The notes under the pieces are model-generated. The model saw only the letters and a program-made list of their open reading frames with translations. It searched no databases and was not told the origin of the DNA. From NCBI RefSeq assembly GCF_020103695.1, contig NZ_JAHXBF010000045.1, positions 1 to 64,000 on the forward strand: a stretch of 64,000 nt of DNA, written 5' to 3'. A program made the position numbers and the translations under genes. Every line of letters starts with the position of its first letter. The stretch's first letter is position 1. The stretch comes from Hyalangium versicolor. GTDB lineage: Bacteria; Myxococcota; Myxococcia; Myxococcales; Myxococcaceae. Shown here piece by piece: positions 25,801 to 33,362 of this stretch.

Positions 25801-26928
25801 AACGTGGGCGTCAACCTCCAGCCCCAGGAGCAGTTCTACAACCTGAACGTGGCCAACGAGTTCGCCTACGGGCTCGGTGCGGAGCTGCCCTTCCACGTCG
25901 GCCAGCACCAGCTCTCGGCCCAGGCCACGCTGGTGGGCGCCCTGGGCATGAAGGAGTCCAACACCGAGGAGCGCCCGCTGGAGCTGCTCGCCGCCATGCG
26001 GTACCGCTTCACGGACTCGCTGGCGGCTCACGTGGGCGGTGGCCCCGGCATCACCCGAGGCTACGGCACGCCGGGCTTCCGCCTGTTCGCCGGCGTCATC
26101 TGGACCGACCAGGAGCCCACCCAGCCCGCGCGCGTCGAGCCGCCTCCTCCGGCCAAGGTCTGCCCGGAAGGCCCCGAGGACGTGGACGGCTTCCAGGATG
26201 ACGATGGCTGCGCGGATCCGGACAACGACGGGGACGGCATCCTCGACGTGAAGGATCGTTGCCCGAATCAGCCCGAGACGAAGAACGGCTTCGAGGACGC
26301 GGACGGTTGCCCGGACACGTTGCCCCCGCCGCCACCGGTGGACTCGGATGGCGATGGCATCACGGATGACAAGGATCGCTGCCCGAAGGCTCCCGAGGAC
26401 AAGGACGGCTTCGAGGATGCCGATGGCTGCCCGGATCCGGACAACGACAAGGACGGCGTGCTGGACGCGGCCGACAAGTGCCCCACCGAGCCGGAGACAA
26501 TCAATGGCGTGAAGGACGACGACGGCTGCCCGGACAAGGGCGAGGTGAAGGTCAAGGTCGAGGGCAAGAAGATCGTCATCCTCGACAAGGTCTACTTCGC
26601 CACCAACAAGGACGTGATCCTCGCCCGCTCCTACCCGCTGCTGAAGCAGGTGGGCCAGGTGCTGCGCGCCAACCCGGAGATCACCAAGGTGCGCGTGGAG
26701 GGCCACACCGACAGCCAGGGCAATGACGCCTCCAACCTGGACCTGTCCCAGCGCCGCGCCAACAAGGTGCGCCAGCGCCTCATCCAGGAGGAGGGCATCG
26801 CCCCCGAGCGGCTCGAGGCGGTGGGCTACGGTGAGTCCCAGCCGGTGGACACCAACAAGACGGCCAAGGGCCGCGAGAACAACCGCCGCGTGGTCTTCAC
26901 CATCCTCGAGACGAAGGCCGCGGAGTAG
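19876..26928 (+). CDS. Giant lipoprotein adhesin fused in frame to OmpA-family outer-membrane protein
   Basis: A 2350-residue surface protein. The signal ends at a lipobox (IAAC, C24). In order follow a Gly-rich region (about 275-510), two DUF11 domains (from about 549 and 676), eight cadherin-like repeats of about 95 residues sharing VLANDSTAPDTGETL (about 800-1565), thrombospondin type-3 Ca-binding repeats (1568-1735), and a MYXO-CTERM signal with C1747, a membrane span and RRR. At once follows a second signal peptide (about 1777-1797, AQA cleavage site) leading to a beta-barrel-like domain, four TSP3/CPD repeats and an OmpA peptidoglycan-binding domain (about 2230-2345) with HTDSQG and RRANKVRQ. 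The frame is uninterrupted. Fusion of two exported proteins separated by two processing signals is unusual; an internal start at ATG 25171 is an alternative source of the second protein. Confidence 0.9.
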   Translation: MGYSRLLGASRWALPALGVLIAACSTEPAPAAGAVPASDASEPVAVASSALVGVDGNYTVTTAGEVLNRYAPLRADVAAGATSFQVDNLANLDIAATQFGALTVGDLLMIIQMQGATINTTDTANYGAVTALNSAGLYELVTVASITAGGGGRGTIGINTTSCSGLRNSYTVAGHTQVVRVPQLASLTVNAGASIAATPWDGSVGGVVALQVQNTLTLNGSLSAASAGFRGGVVEQNTSFAATTYRSTDSTLGAEKGEGIAGSATEYAVLNGQYGRGAPANGGGGGDGHNAGGGGGANGNNGGTWTGQGIMTGTFGGQDPWRLDPGYISNGNARTTSSGGGRGGYTYSANDQNAVTVGPGDTSWGGDSRYAVGGFGGRPVANDPGTRLFLGGGGGAGDSNNNTGGAGGRGGGLVWVVADAVTGSGSITANGQNGTDTTGAGNDAPGGGGAGGTVVVAARALGGVTLTASGGRGGNQNITGNEAEGPGGGGGGGYIAVSGGTVTRTVTGGAGGKTTSAAVTEFTQNGATDAAPGQLGAAVAALPLCLPSDLGITVTDGVTSIIPGNTVTYTITVTNNGPNAVTGASVTDTFPAALTGVGWTCAPAAACTTTSGTGNIAGALLSLANGASATFTVTATVNQAATGTLANTATVTSPASNTDPTTANNSATDTDTLTPRADLSVALSDSPDPVNGNGTLTYTLDVNNLGPSTATSVTATLNLPAGTTFVSASGTGWTCSQAAGVVTCTRASAASGAAPAITVQVTVPNSNTTLTATASVSTSTTDPVTGNNTASQSTTVNRVNNPPTAVNDTATVAEDSSATVINVLANDSTAPDTGETLSITGVTQPANGTVTFTATSVSFTPAADFNGTTTFTYTISDGFGGTATATVTVTVTPVNDPPTAVNDTATVAEDSSATVINVLANDSTAPDTGETLTITGVTQPANGTVTFTASNVSFTPAANFNGTTTFTYTISDGKGGTATATVTVTVTPVNDPPTGVTDTYSVNENSGATTFNVLANDSSAPDTGETLTVASVTQPASGGSVSVAPGGTGVVFTPAPGFSGAVTFTYTVSDGNGGTTVVTVTVNVLAVNKPPTANNDTLTVAEDSGPTVVDVLANDSTAPDTGETLTVTAVTQPANGTVTLSGDVVSYQPNANFHGTDTFTYTISDGNGGTATGTVTVTVTSVNDTPDAVDDAVTVNEDSGPTVITVLANDTTAPDTGETLTVTGVTQPTSGGTVTQSGNTVTFTPAPDFNGTVTFTYTVSDGNGGTDTATVTVTVTPVNDPPTGVADTFTVISNSGPTTLDVLANDSTAPDINETLTVTAVSQPANGTVTLSGGVVSYQPNAGFSGTDTFTYTVSDGNGGTTTVTVTMNVVAVNSPPNANDDVLSVTEDSGPTVVDVLANDSTAPDTGETLTVTAVTQPTSGGTVTQSGNTVTFTPAPDFNGTVTFTYTVSDGNGGTDTATVTVTVTAVNDPPKAVADTFSVPVDSGPTTLPVLANDSSAPESGETLTVTEVTQPASGGTVTVAADGSGVVFTPEPGFMGTETFTYTVSDGNGGTATATVTVNVGTVDSDNDGLTDSEEQVLGTDPNNPDTDGDGLNDGLEVSTGTDPLDDDTDDDGLLDGTEDLNHNGTVDDGETDPRSFDTDGDGLSDGLELGLSEPEGQNTDMSIFTPDQDPSTTTDPRNKDTDGDTLTDGQEDADHNGQLGDSETDPADPDTDHGGLNDGEEVAAGSDPRTYGDDLVVAGRGCASTGAGTLLPLVLLLAVPMLRRRHALRVSGKAWGLMALLAAVFLSAPAQAQSAAAPSQGIDVQQYKPGPGWKDVLDVHSAQVGRHLGWNLGLSFNYAKDPLNFLRPRSDDFVYEIVKNQFTFDLMGAISLFDRLEIGVALPITSQGSASTASVSPLLSEGVDATGVGDLRVVPKLRLFSTDGGLHLGLAVPVLLPTSGGKEFLGRSSLAAFPRLLGEWTSDGGVRVLANVGVNLQPQEQFYNLNVANEFAYGLGAELPFHVGQHQLSAQATLVGALGMKESNTEERPLELLAAMRYRFTDSLAAHVGGGPGITRGYGTPGFRLFAGVIWTDQEPTQPARVEPPPPAKVCPEGPEDVDGFQDDDGCADPDNDGDGILDVKDRCPNQPETKNGFEDADGCPDTLPPPPPVDSDGDGITDDKDRCPKAPEDKDGFEDADGCPDPDNDKDGVLDAADKCPTEPETINGVKDDDGCPDKGEVKVKVEGKKIVILDKVYFATNKDVILARSYPLLKQVGQVLRANPEITKVRVEGHTDSQGNDASNLDLSQRRANKVRQRLIQEEGIAPERLEAVGYGESQPVDTNKTAKGRENNRRVVFTILETKAAE
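22273..24570 (+). repeat. Eight tandem cadherin-like (BIg/tandem-95) repeats
   Basis: Repeat starts fall at about 22273, 22558, 22843, 23137, 23422, 23710, 23995 and 24283, a period of about 285-290 bp. Each unit encodes an N-x-PP linker, the VLAND core and the TFTYTVSDG strand. Units 5 and 7 share a nearly identical stretch of about 160 bp (around 23550-23710 and 24122-24280), which indicates recent unequal exchange or gene conversion. Units 4 and 6 are also close to each other. Confidence 0.9.
25105..25270 (+). other. MYXO-CTERM signal directly followed by internal signal peptide
   Basis: Codons for GRGCAST (Cys at 25114-25116), a Leu/Val-rich span ending at VPML, and RRRHALR form a typical MYXO-CTERM signal, the substrate tag of myxosortases. 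Within 10 residues a second hydrophobic stretch (GLMALLAAVFLSA) ends in PAQAQS, a standard signal-peptidase I site after residue 1797 (nt 25266). The basic RRRHALRVSGK serves both as the cytoplasmic end of the first and as the n-region of the second. Confidence 0.8.
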
Positions 26929-26947
26929 GCAAGCGCGCTGAACCCGA

Positions 26948-26984
26948 GGCCCGCCCTGGAGAAGCTTCCGGGGCGGGCCTTTTT
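26948..26984 (+). terminator. Rho-independent terminator after the giant gene
   Basis: GGCCCGCCC (26948-26956) pairs perfectly with GGGCGGGCC (26971-26979) and is followed by five T residues. It lies 20 bp after the giant gene's stop codon. Confidence 0.9.
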
Positions 26985-27053
26985 CATGCCCCCATAGACC
27001 CGTTCCGCGGGCTGTCCGTTGAAGCCAGGACCTTCGGACAGGAGAGACCCAGA

Positions 27054-27986
27054 ATGGTGCGGAGCCGGATTCAGCTCGCCGCGATGCTCGCGGTGTGCCT
27101 TGTGAGCGGTGTGGCCATGGCGCAGTACACGCGCTCGGCGGGGCAGAACGCGCCCAAGGCCGTGAAGAGTGAGACGTACGTCGACAGCGAAGGCCGGAAC
27201 CAGCGGCGCGAGGTGGAGGTCAAGGCCGACGCGGATCGCTTCGGCAACGCCGCGGGCAACCAGCACGATCTGGCGGTGGACGGGGCCTTCGACGGGCAGA
27301 CGGTCGCGGTGCTCCACTTCTATACGGGCTTCGACTTCTCGCTGCCCAAGCAGGCCCTGGCCCAGAAGGGCTTCTCCGTCTACCGCTGGGTGGGCAGGCC
27401 CCCCAGCCCGGAGGAGCTCGAGGAGAAGCTGAAGAAGGCCTGCCAGCTCTGGATCATCTCGAGCGACCAACCCTTGCTGACCGAGAAGCACCTGGCCGTC
27501 ATCAAGCGCTTCTTCGACAGCGGCAAGGGCGTCTACATCTGGGGCGACAACGAGCCGTATTACGCGGACGCCAACGCCGTGGCCCAGAGGCTCTTGGACG
27601 CCCGGATGCTCGGCGATATCCCGGGAGACAAGGTGGTGGGGCTCCAGAAGGCGGCGGGCAAGCCGGGGCTGCTGCCCAAGCACCTGCTCACCACGGGGCT
27701 CGAGTACATCTACGAGGGCATCACCATCGCCACCATCCAGCCGAACCAGGCACTCACGCCGCTCGTCTACGGCTCGGCGGGCAACCTGGTGACGGCCTTC
27801 TATGACCGCGACGGCAAGCGGGCCATCCTCGATGGCGGCTTCACCCGGCTCTACAACAAGTGGGACACGGCTGGTACAGGCCGCTACGTGAAGAACGCGG
27901 CGTCGTGGCTGGTCAACTTCGAGCGCTTCGGGAACTCGGTCGTCGCCGAGCAGTTCCGCAAGGAGGGCACGAATCACCCACAGTGA
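27054..27986 (+). CDS. Secreted protein with glutamine-amidotransferase-like (ThuA/GATase1) fold features
   Basis: A 310-residue exported protein. The N-terminal 23 residues are a signal peptide (MLAVCLVSGVAMAQ). The mature part alternates predicted strands and helices (VAVLHFYTGFDF, CQLWIISSD, KGVYIWGDNEPYY, NLVTAFYDRDGKRAILDGG), which resembles the class I amidotransferase-like flavodoxin fold; no nucleophilic Cys-His-Glu triad is evident, so a sensory or binding role is as likely as catalysis. GGAGAG stands about 10 nt before the ATG. It is separated from the giant gene by a terminator and so has its own promoter. Confidence 0.6.
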   Translation: MVRSRIQLAAMLAVCLVSGVAMAQYTRSAGQNAPKAVKSETYVDSEGRNQRREVEVKADADRFGNAAGNQHDLAVDGAFDGQTVAVLHFYTGFDFSLPKQALAQKGFSVYRWVGRPPSPEELEEKLKKACQLWIISSDQPLLTEKHLAVIKRFFDSGKGVYIWGDNEPYYADANAVAQRLLDARMLGDIPGDKVVGLQKAAGKPGLLPKHLLTTGLEYIYEGITIATIQPNQALTPLVYGSAGNLVTAFYDRDGKRAILDGGFTRLYNKWDTAGTGRYVKNAASWLVNFERFGNSVVAEQFRKEGTNHPQ

Positions 27987-28017
27987 TTGACGCGTTTTGT
28001 CAATACCTCTTCGGGAA

Positions 28018-28085
28018 GCGCCAGGACCGGAGACTGGCGCGCACCCGGCCCACGGCCCGTCGCCACGAGAGTGGCCTCGGGCCGT
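28018..28085. repeat. Paired hairpins in a 342-bp intergenic region
   Basis: The gap 27987-28328 holds two stable inverted repeats: GCGCCAG/CTGGCGC (28018-28024 with 28034-28040), and a compound stem with outer arms ACGGCCC/GGGCCGT (28052-28058 with 28079-28085) and inner GCCAC-GAGA-GTGGC (28062-28075). They may terminate the upstream gene or form the leader of the response-regulator operon. TTGAC/GTCAA arms lie near 27987. No protein-coding capacity is convincing here. Confidence 0.45.
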
Positions 28086-28328
28086 CTGGCTTGCGGGCAC
28101 CGAGAGTGAATGGGTCCGCACATTCGCGTACAACCCGGTGAGGCGGGTGCCACCCTTCCAGCCGCCCGCCCGGGCAAGGTACAAATGAGGCCATGAAGCT
28201 CGGGCTGGGTCGGCGCCGCGATAATCCAGCGGCCAGGCAGCACGAGCAGCGCATGCAGGGTGCTGGCGCGGTTGGCGCTGTCACTGGTTCTTCACCGCGC
28301 GAACGCTCAGAAGCAGTACGGGGGTCTC

Positions 28329-28784
28329 ATGGCACGCTCTACGGCAGTCACGATCTTGATGGCCGACGATGACGTCGACGATCGCGATCTCACCCAGGAC
28401 GCCATGCGGAAGAACGCGCTCCAAAGCGAGCTGCGGTGGGTCGAGGATGGCGAGGAGCTGCTCGACTACCTGAACCACCGGGGCCGCTACAGCGATCCGG
28501 TGGACTCGCCGCGTCCGGGCATCATCCTGCTGGACCTGAACATGCCGCGGATGGATGGCCGCGAGGTGCTCAAGGAGATCAAGGCGAATCCGGAGCTACG
28601 CCGCATCCCCATCATCGTCCTGAGCACTTCCAGCGCGGACGAGGACGTGCTGAGCAGCTACGAGCTGGGAGCCAACTGCTTCATCACCAAGCCCAACACG
28701 TTCGACAAGCTGGTCGATGTCGTCCGCGTCCTCGGCGAGCACTGGCTGGAGACGGCCCGGCTACCCCACGCGAGCGTTCAATGA
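28329..28784 (+). CDS. CheY/Rcp1-type response regulator
   Basis: A 151-residue stand-alone receiver. Acidic pocket MADDDVDD (11-18), phosphoacceptor D69 in LLDLNMPRMDG, the switch residue in VLSTSS and the conserved lysine in ITKPNT are all present. The long beta3-alpha3 insertion with YSDPVDSPRPG is typical of Rcp1-like regulators that pair with bacteriophytochrome or hybrid kinases. The start at 28329 is preferred over an upstream in-frame start because the receiver begins 8 residues later. Its stop overlaps the next gene (ATGA), so it is co-translated with the hybrid kinase that probably phosphorylates it. Confidence 0.92.
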   Translation: MARSTAVTILMADDDVDDRDLTQDAMRKNALQSELRWVEDGEELLDYLNHRGRYSDPVDSPRPGIILLDLNMPRMDGREVLKEIKANPELRRIPIIVLSTSSADEDVLSSYELGANCFITKPNTFDKLVDVVRVLGEHWLETARLPHASVQ

Positions 28785-30733
28785 AGGGCGAGCTCGCCGC
28801 ATCCTCGCTGCGCATCCTCCTCGTGGAGGATGATCAGGACGACTTCATCCTGGTGCGCGATGCATTGCGGGAGCTGCGCGACGATCGGCTGGTGCTCGAG
28901 TGGTTGGAGGATGCCGAGGAGGCGCTGACGGCCATGGCCTCCGGGCAGTACGACGTCTGCCTGTTGGACTACCGGATGGGGGCCTATACGGGGCTGGAGT
29001 TGATGGCGTTGGCCCGGCAGCGCGGAGCCCGGCTGCCCATCATTCTTCTCACGGGACAGGCGGACCACGCGATCGACCGGCAGGCGCTGCAGGCGGGAGC
29101 GTCGGACTTCCTGGTGAAGTCGCAGATGACGCCGGTGCTGCTGGAGCGGTCCATCCGATACACGGTGCAGCACTCCCGTACCTTGGAGGCGCTGCGGCGC
29201 TCGCGGGCGAGCTTCCGCGAACTCATCGAGCAGCTGCCCGACGGCGTGTGCGTGTTCGATGACGGGCGGATCAGCTACGTGAACCCGGCGCTCGTCACGC
29301 TGCTGGGATGCTCTTCGCCCGCGGAGCTCCTGGGGCAGGAGGTCCGCGAGCTGGCGGCACGCTTCTTCCACCCGGAGGAGCGCAAGGAGGCGCTGCGTCA
29401 GTTGGACGCCTCGACGGATGCGGATGCGCGCGAACCCTTCCGGGAGCTGCGGCTGGTGCGGGCCACGGGAGAGCTCATCCCCGCGGAGCTGGCCCGGTTC
29501 CCGGTGGTGTTCGAGGGACAGCCGTGCACCATGTGCATCGCGAGGGACCTGACCGAGCGCAAGCAGATGCAGGCCCAGCTGGTGCTCAGCGATCGCATGG
29601 CCTCGCTGGGCATGGTGGCGGGGATGATCGCGCACGACATCAACAACCCGCTGGCCTACGTGCTGGCCAACCTCCACATCCTGGAGTCGGACGTGCTGCC
29701 GCGCATTTCGATGACGGTCAGCGAGCGCGACGAGGTGCGCTCCATGCTGTCGGACGCGCAGCTTGGGGCGGCGCGGGCGCGGGAGATCGTCCAGCAGTTC
29801 CGCCTCTTCTCGCGAGGGGAGAAGGAGCTGCGGCGCGAGACGCTGGAGGTGCACCAGGCCATCGAATCCGCGCTGCGCCTGGCCAGCAACGAGATCCGCC
29901 ACCGCGCGCGGCTGGTGAGGGACTACGGCGAGCCCATGCGGGTCATGGCCAACGAGGTGCAGCTCGGCCAGGTGCTGTTGAATCTGCTGGTGAACGCGGC
30001 CCAGGCCATCCCGGAGGGCCGGGTGGAGCGCAACGAGATCCGCGTCCTCACGCGGCTGCGGGGCGCGGAGGCGGTGGTCGAGATCCACGACACGGGCGTG
30101 GGGATTCCCTCGGACAGGCAGGAGCGGGTGTTCGAGCCGTTCTTCACCACCAAGCCCGCGGGGGTGGGCACGGGGCTGGGGCTGTCGATCTGCCGGAGCA
30201 TCGTCACTTCGCTCGGAGGCCGGCTGGAGCTGGAGAGTGAGGTAGGGCGGGGCAGTATCTTCCGCATCATCCTGCCGACGGTGGCTCCCGCGAGCATCGC
30301 GGTGCTGCCCCCTCCCGTGCAGAGTCTGGCCCACGCCGCGTCACGGCGCGGACGGATCCTCATCGTGGATGACGAGCCCCTCGTCAGCCAGGCGATCCGC
30401 CGAGCGCTCCAACGAGAGCACGAGGTGATGGCGCTCACCAGCGCCCGAGAGGCCCACGCGCGGCTCGAGAGCGGTGAGCAGTTCGACCTGATCCTCTGCG
30501 ACATCATGATGCCGGAGATGAGCGGCATCGATCTGCACGAGGCGCTGGCGCGGGTGTCGCCCGCGCTGGCGGAGCGGATGGTGTTCCTGACGGGGGGAGC
30601 CTTCACGCCTCGGGCGCGCGAGTTCCTGAGCAACACCAAGAACCCCTGCGTGGAGAAGCCCTTCCTGCCGAGGGATCTCCAGGAACTGGTGCGATCCCTG
30701 CTGTCTGCGGAAGGCTCTGCGCCACCAGCCTGA
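28781..30733 (+). CDS. Hybrid histidine kinase REC-PAS-HisKA-HATPase-REC
   Basis: A 650-residue soluble kinase without membrane spans. Domains in order: receiver (10-125, D63 in CLLDYRM), PAS (about 145-262), HisKA with H285 in IAHDINNPLAYV, HATPase (about 370-500; N-box LLNLLVNAAQA, G1 DTGVGIPS, G2 GTGLGLS), and a C-terminal receiver (about 525-640; DDE pocket, acceptor D in LCDIMMPEMSG). The first receiver acts as an input and the last as a phosphorelay output. It overlaps the upstream response regulator by 4 nt, so the two form one phosphotransfer module; the signal is unknown. Confidence 0.93.
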   Translation: MKGELAASSLRILLVEDDQDDFILVRDALRELRDDRLVLEWLEDAEEALTAMASGQYDVCLLDYRMGAYTGLELMALARQRGARLPIILLTGQADHAIDRQALQAGASDFLVKSQMTPVLLERSIRYTVQHSRTLEALRRSRASFRELIEQLPDGVCVFDDGRISYVNPALVTLLGCSSPAELLGQEVRELAARFFHPEERKEALRQLDASTDADAREPFRELRLVRATGELIPAELARFPVVFEGQPCTMCIARDLTERKQMQAQLVLSDRMASLGMVAGMIAHDINNPLAYVLANLHILESDVLPRISMTVSERDEVRSMLSDAQLGAARAREIVQQFRLFSRGEKELRRETLEVHQAIESALRLASNEIRHRARLVRDYGEPMRVMANEVQLGQVLLNLLVNAAQAIPEGRVERNEIRVLTRLRGAEAVVEIHDTGVGIPSDRQERVFEPFFTTKPAGVGTGLGLSICRSIVTSLGGRLELESEVGRGSIFRIILPTVAPASIAVLPPPVQSLAHAASRRGRILIVDDEPLVSQAIRRALQREHEVMALTSAREAHARLESGEQFDLILCDIMMPEMSGIDLHEALARVSPALAERMVFLTGGAFTPRAREFLSNTKNPCVEKPFLPRDLQELVRSLLSAEGSAPPA

Positions 30734-30883
30734 GAAGAGTGTCGGATCGCTTGAAGTCGAGCCCGATGCCTTGCCAGCGAGTCAACGCTGGCGAGACGGC
30801 GTGGAGCATTGCCACTGGGCGCTCGGCGCGGGGCGTGCCAGTTCCACGGATCAGGACATTCACTTCCTGAAGGCAGGCCTCTT

Positions 30884-33349
30884 ATGCGGATGCGAAGATG
30901 GCTGGCTCACGCGCTCGCGGGCACGCTGGCGGGCTGCTACGTGGAACCCTCTCCGGACGAGCCTCCGGACTTCCCAGAGGATCCCTCGGAGCCACCGGAA
31001 CCTCCGGAGCCACCGGATCCGGATGACCCCACAGGGGGGCCGGACTTCCTCGTGGAAGAGGTGACAGCTCCGTTCGTGCTGAGCCCCGCGCAAGGGAGGG
31101 TCCAGGCGCGGCTGTGCAATCGGGGACACGTCTCGGGCAGCGCGGAGGTCTCGTTCTTCCTCTCGAAGGACGAGACCCTGGATCCGCTCGATGTCCGGGT
31201 CGCCACCAGCTCGCGGATCCGTGTGCTGGAAGACAGCTGCGAGACTGTCACTGGAGAGGTGAGCGCATCCGAAGTCCCCGAGGGGGACTACTTCCTCCTG
31301 GCCTTCGCGGATCCGGATGACTCCGCGAGCGAAGCGAACGAGGACAACAATCGCCGCGTGGGCAGCAGCGTTCGTGTGGACTTCACTCCACCCCTGGTGC
31401 CGTCGCTCTCGTGGGTGCTGGATGCGAGCTCCCAGCAGTTGCCGAGGCTCCTGATCCAGTCCGAGGTGGGTGCATCCGTTCGCATCTATGGCGGAGGACT
31501 CTGCTCTGGCGCCGCGATCGCGGAGTCGAGCGTGGGGGAGAGCTCCTCCTTTGAGCTGCCTATCGATATCTCCCAATGCCCCGAGAGCAGCTATTCGGTT
31601 CGGGTGCATGACGCGGCGGGGAATGCCTCGGGGTGCAAGAGCATCCCTGCGCCTGAAGAGGAAGACGAGCCGGGGGACACCACGCCGCCCGGACCGCCTG
31701 TGATCTCCGAGGCCGCCTGGCAGAACGGGTTGACCGAGCAGGAACTGCACGTGAAGGGCACGACGGAGCCCGGGGCCGAGGTGAGCGTGTTCGTCGACGC
31801 GGAGTGCACGGGCCAGGCGTCCGCCACCGTGTTCGCGAGCACTACCGGAGCCTTCGAAGTGGACCTCACCGTGGCGACCGCGAGCGAGGGTACGGTTCGC
31901 AAGGTGTTCGTCGCGGCGCGGGATGCGGCGCACAACGCGTCCGAGTGCGTGGAGGGCCCTTCGTACGAGACGCCATGCTCGTTGGGCTATGGCAATTGCG
32001 ATGGGAACGCGGCCAATGGATGCGAGGTGAACCTCACGGAGGACGCGAACCACTGTGGTGCCTGCTCCACGAGCTGTCAGGCGCAGGTGAACACCCTGGG
32101 AGTCTGTGTGGCGGGCACGTGCGGCACTGCCTGCCCGGTGGGGCAGTACGACTGCGATGGGGACGCGGCCAACGGTTGCGAGTCCTTCACGGCGTGCACT
32201 CCGGGCACCTGCACCATCAGTCGCTCGGAGGAGCTGGCCATCACCGCGCTGTCGGTGGTGGAGGATCCGGTGCGCACGGCACCGGGTGGAGCCTGGAGCT
32301 TCGGTACGCTGATGCGGGCGTTGGCGGGGGATCAGGATCCCTCCGCGCTGGTGCGCCATTGGCTGGAGACGTGGAGCGCGCCGCAGACGGTCAACGGCCT
32401 CACACTGCCTGCGCGCCAGCAGATGCAGTCGAAGGTGCTCGGGCCCTGGGAGGCGAAGAGCGGCGGAGCGAATCAGCCGCTGGACTTCACCCAGGCGCCG
32501 TTCCGGCTGCTGGCCATCATCAACCGCGTGGACCTGCGCGACCCCGGAGTCCAGGCCGGGGAGGGGCGGTTCGTCTTCGGCGTGCTGGATGCGGAGGGCA
32601 ACCCGTTCGCATTCACGGTCATCCTGGAGTACGCGCTGCCGGGCGGGAGCCCGGAGGCCCTCCAGCGCTGGGCGAAGGACTGGCACGAGCTGGGTCAGTT
32701 GGGGCAGAGCCACTCGAGCTACAACGTGAAGCTGCAGGCGCTGACGGACCGCTTCACGAAGACAGGAGTGATGACGGGCCGGCCTCTGGGCAGTGCGTTG
32801 AACCAGCTCCGGACCAACGAGGCTGACCTGGCCGACCCGTGGGAGATGCGGGAGTTTCACCTGACGAATGCGGGACTGCAGCCCGTGACGGTGAAGCAGA
32901 CACCGGAGTTCGCGTTCGAGAACTCGGACATTCTGGGCGACTTCATCCAATCGAACGAGGCAGCCATCCTGGCCGAGCAGTATGTGATTCCGGAGCGCAT
33001 CAACGGCGTGCCGTTCCTGGGGGCTTCGTCCGTGGTGCCGGAGAAGTTCTTCTGGCGAGCACCAGGAGTCAGCACGGAGGCTCGTCACAAGTTCTCGCTG
33101 CACACGTGCAGTGGGTGCCACGCGGGGGAGACAGCCACGGACTTCACGCACGTTTCGCCTCGGAGGGCGGGGCGTGTGGCCACGCTGTCAGTGTTCATGC
33201 GAGGAGGCACGGTGAAGGATCCGTGGACGCAGGAGCCGAGGACCTTCGATGACCTGGGGCGCCGCGCGGAGGATCTGTCCGCGCTGGTGTGCGGCACCTC
33301 GACACAAGGGTTGGTTCCTTCGAACCTGCCTCGGGTGCGCGTGCACTGA
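30884..33349 (+). CDS. Lipoprotein with CARDB-like, Cys-rich and CxxCH-containing C-terminal domains
   Basis: An 821-residue predicted lipoprotein (signal ending TLAGC). A Pro/Glu/Asp-rich linker precedes a CARDB-like beta domain (about 50-170), Ig-like modules to about 365, and a Cys-rich block with repeated NCDGNAANGC and DCDGDAANGC motifs, a type common in myxobacterial surface proteins. The final 400 residues form a domain of unknown function containing CSGCH (C742-C745-H746), a c-type haem attachment motif, in KFSLHTCSGCHAGE. With a single motif and no obvious distal Met ligand, haem binding is plausible but unproven. A strong ribosome site is not evident and the start was set by the signal peptide. 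Confidence 0.75.
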   Translation: MRMRRWLAHALAGTLAGCYVEPSPDEPPDFPEDPSEPPEPPEPPDPDDPTGGPDFLVEEVTAPFVLSPAQGRVQARLCNRGHVSGSAEVSFFLSKDETLDPLDVRVATSSRIRVLEDSCETVTGEVSASEVPEGDYFLLAFADPDDSASEANEDNNRRVGSSVRVDFTPPLVPSLSWVLDASSQQLPRLLIQSEVGASVRIYGGGLCSGAAIAESSVGESSSFELPIDISQCPESSYSVRVHDAAGNASGCKSIPAPEEEDEPGDTTPPGPPVISEAAWQNGLTEQELHVKGTTEPGAEVSVFVDAECTGQASATVFASTTGAFEVDLTVATASEGTVRKVFVAARDAAHNASECVEGPSYETPCSLGYGNCDGNAANGCEVNLTEDANHCGACSTSCQAQVNTLGVCVAGTCGTACPVGQYDCDGDAANGCESFTACTPGTCTISRSEELAITALSVVEDPVRTAPGGAWSFGTLMRALAGDQDPSALVRHWLETWSAPQTVNGLTLPARQQMQSKVLGPWEAKSGGANQPLDFTQAPFRLLAIINRVDLRDPGVQAGEGRFVFGVLDAEGNPFAFTVILEYALPGGSPEALQRWAKDWHELGQLGQSHSSYNVKLQALTDRFTKTGVMTGRPLGSALNQLRTNEADLADPWEMREFHLTNAGLQPVTVKQTPEFAFENSDILGDFIQSNEAAILAEQYVIPERINGVPFLGASSVVPEKFFWRAPGVSTEARHKFSLHTCSGCHAGETATDFTHVSPRRAGRVATLSVFMRGGTVKDPWTQEPRTFDDLGRRAEDLSALVCGTSTQGLVPSNLPRVRVH

Positions 33350-33362
33350 GGCTCGGTGACGG

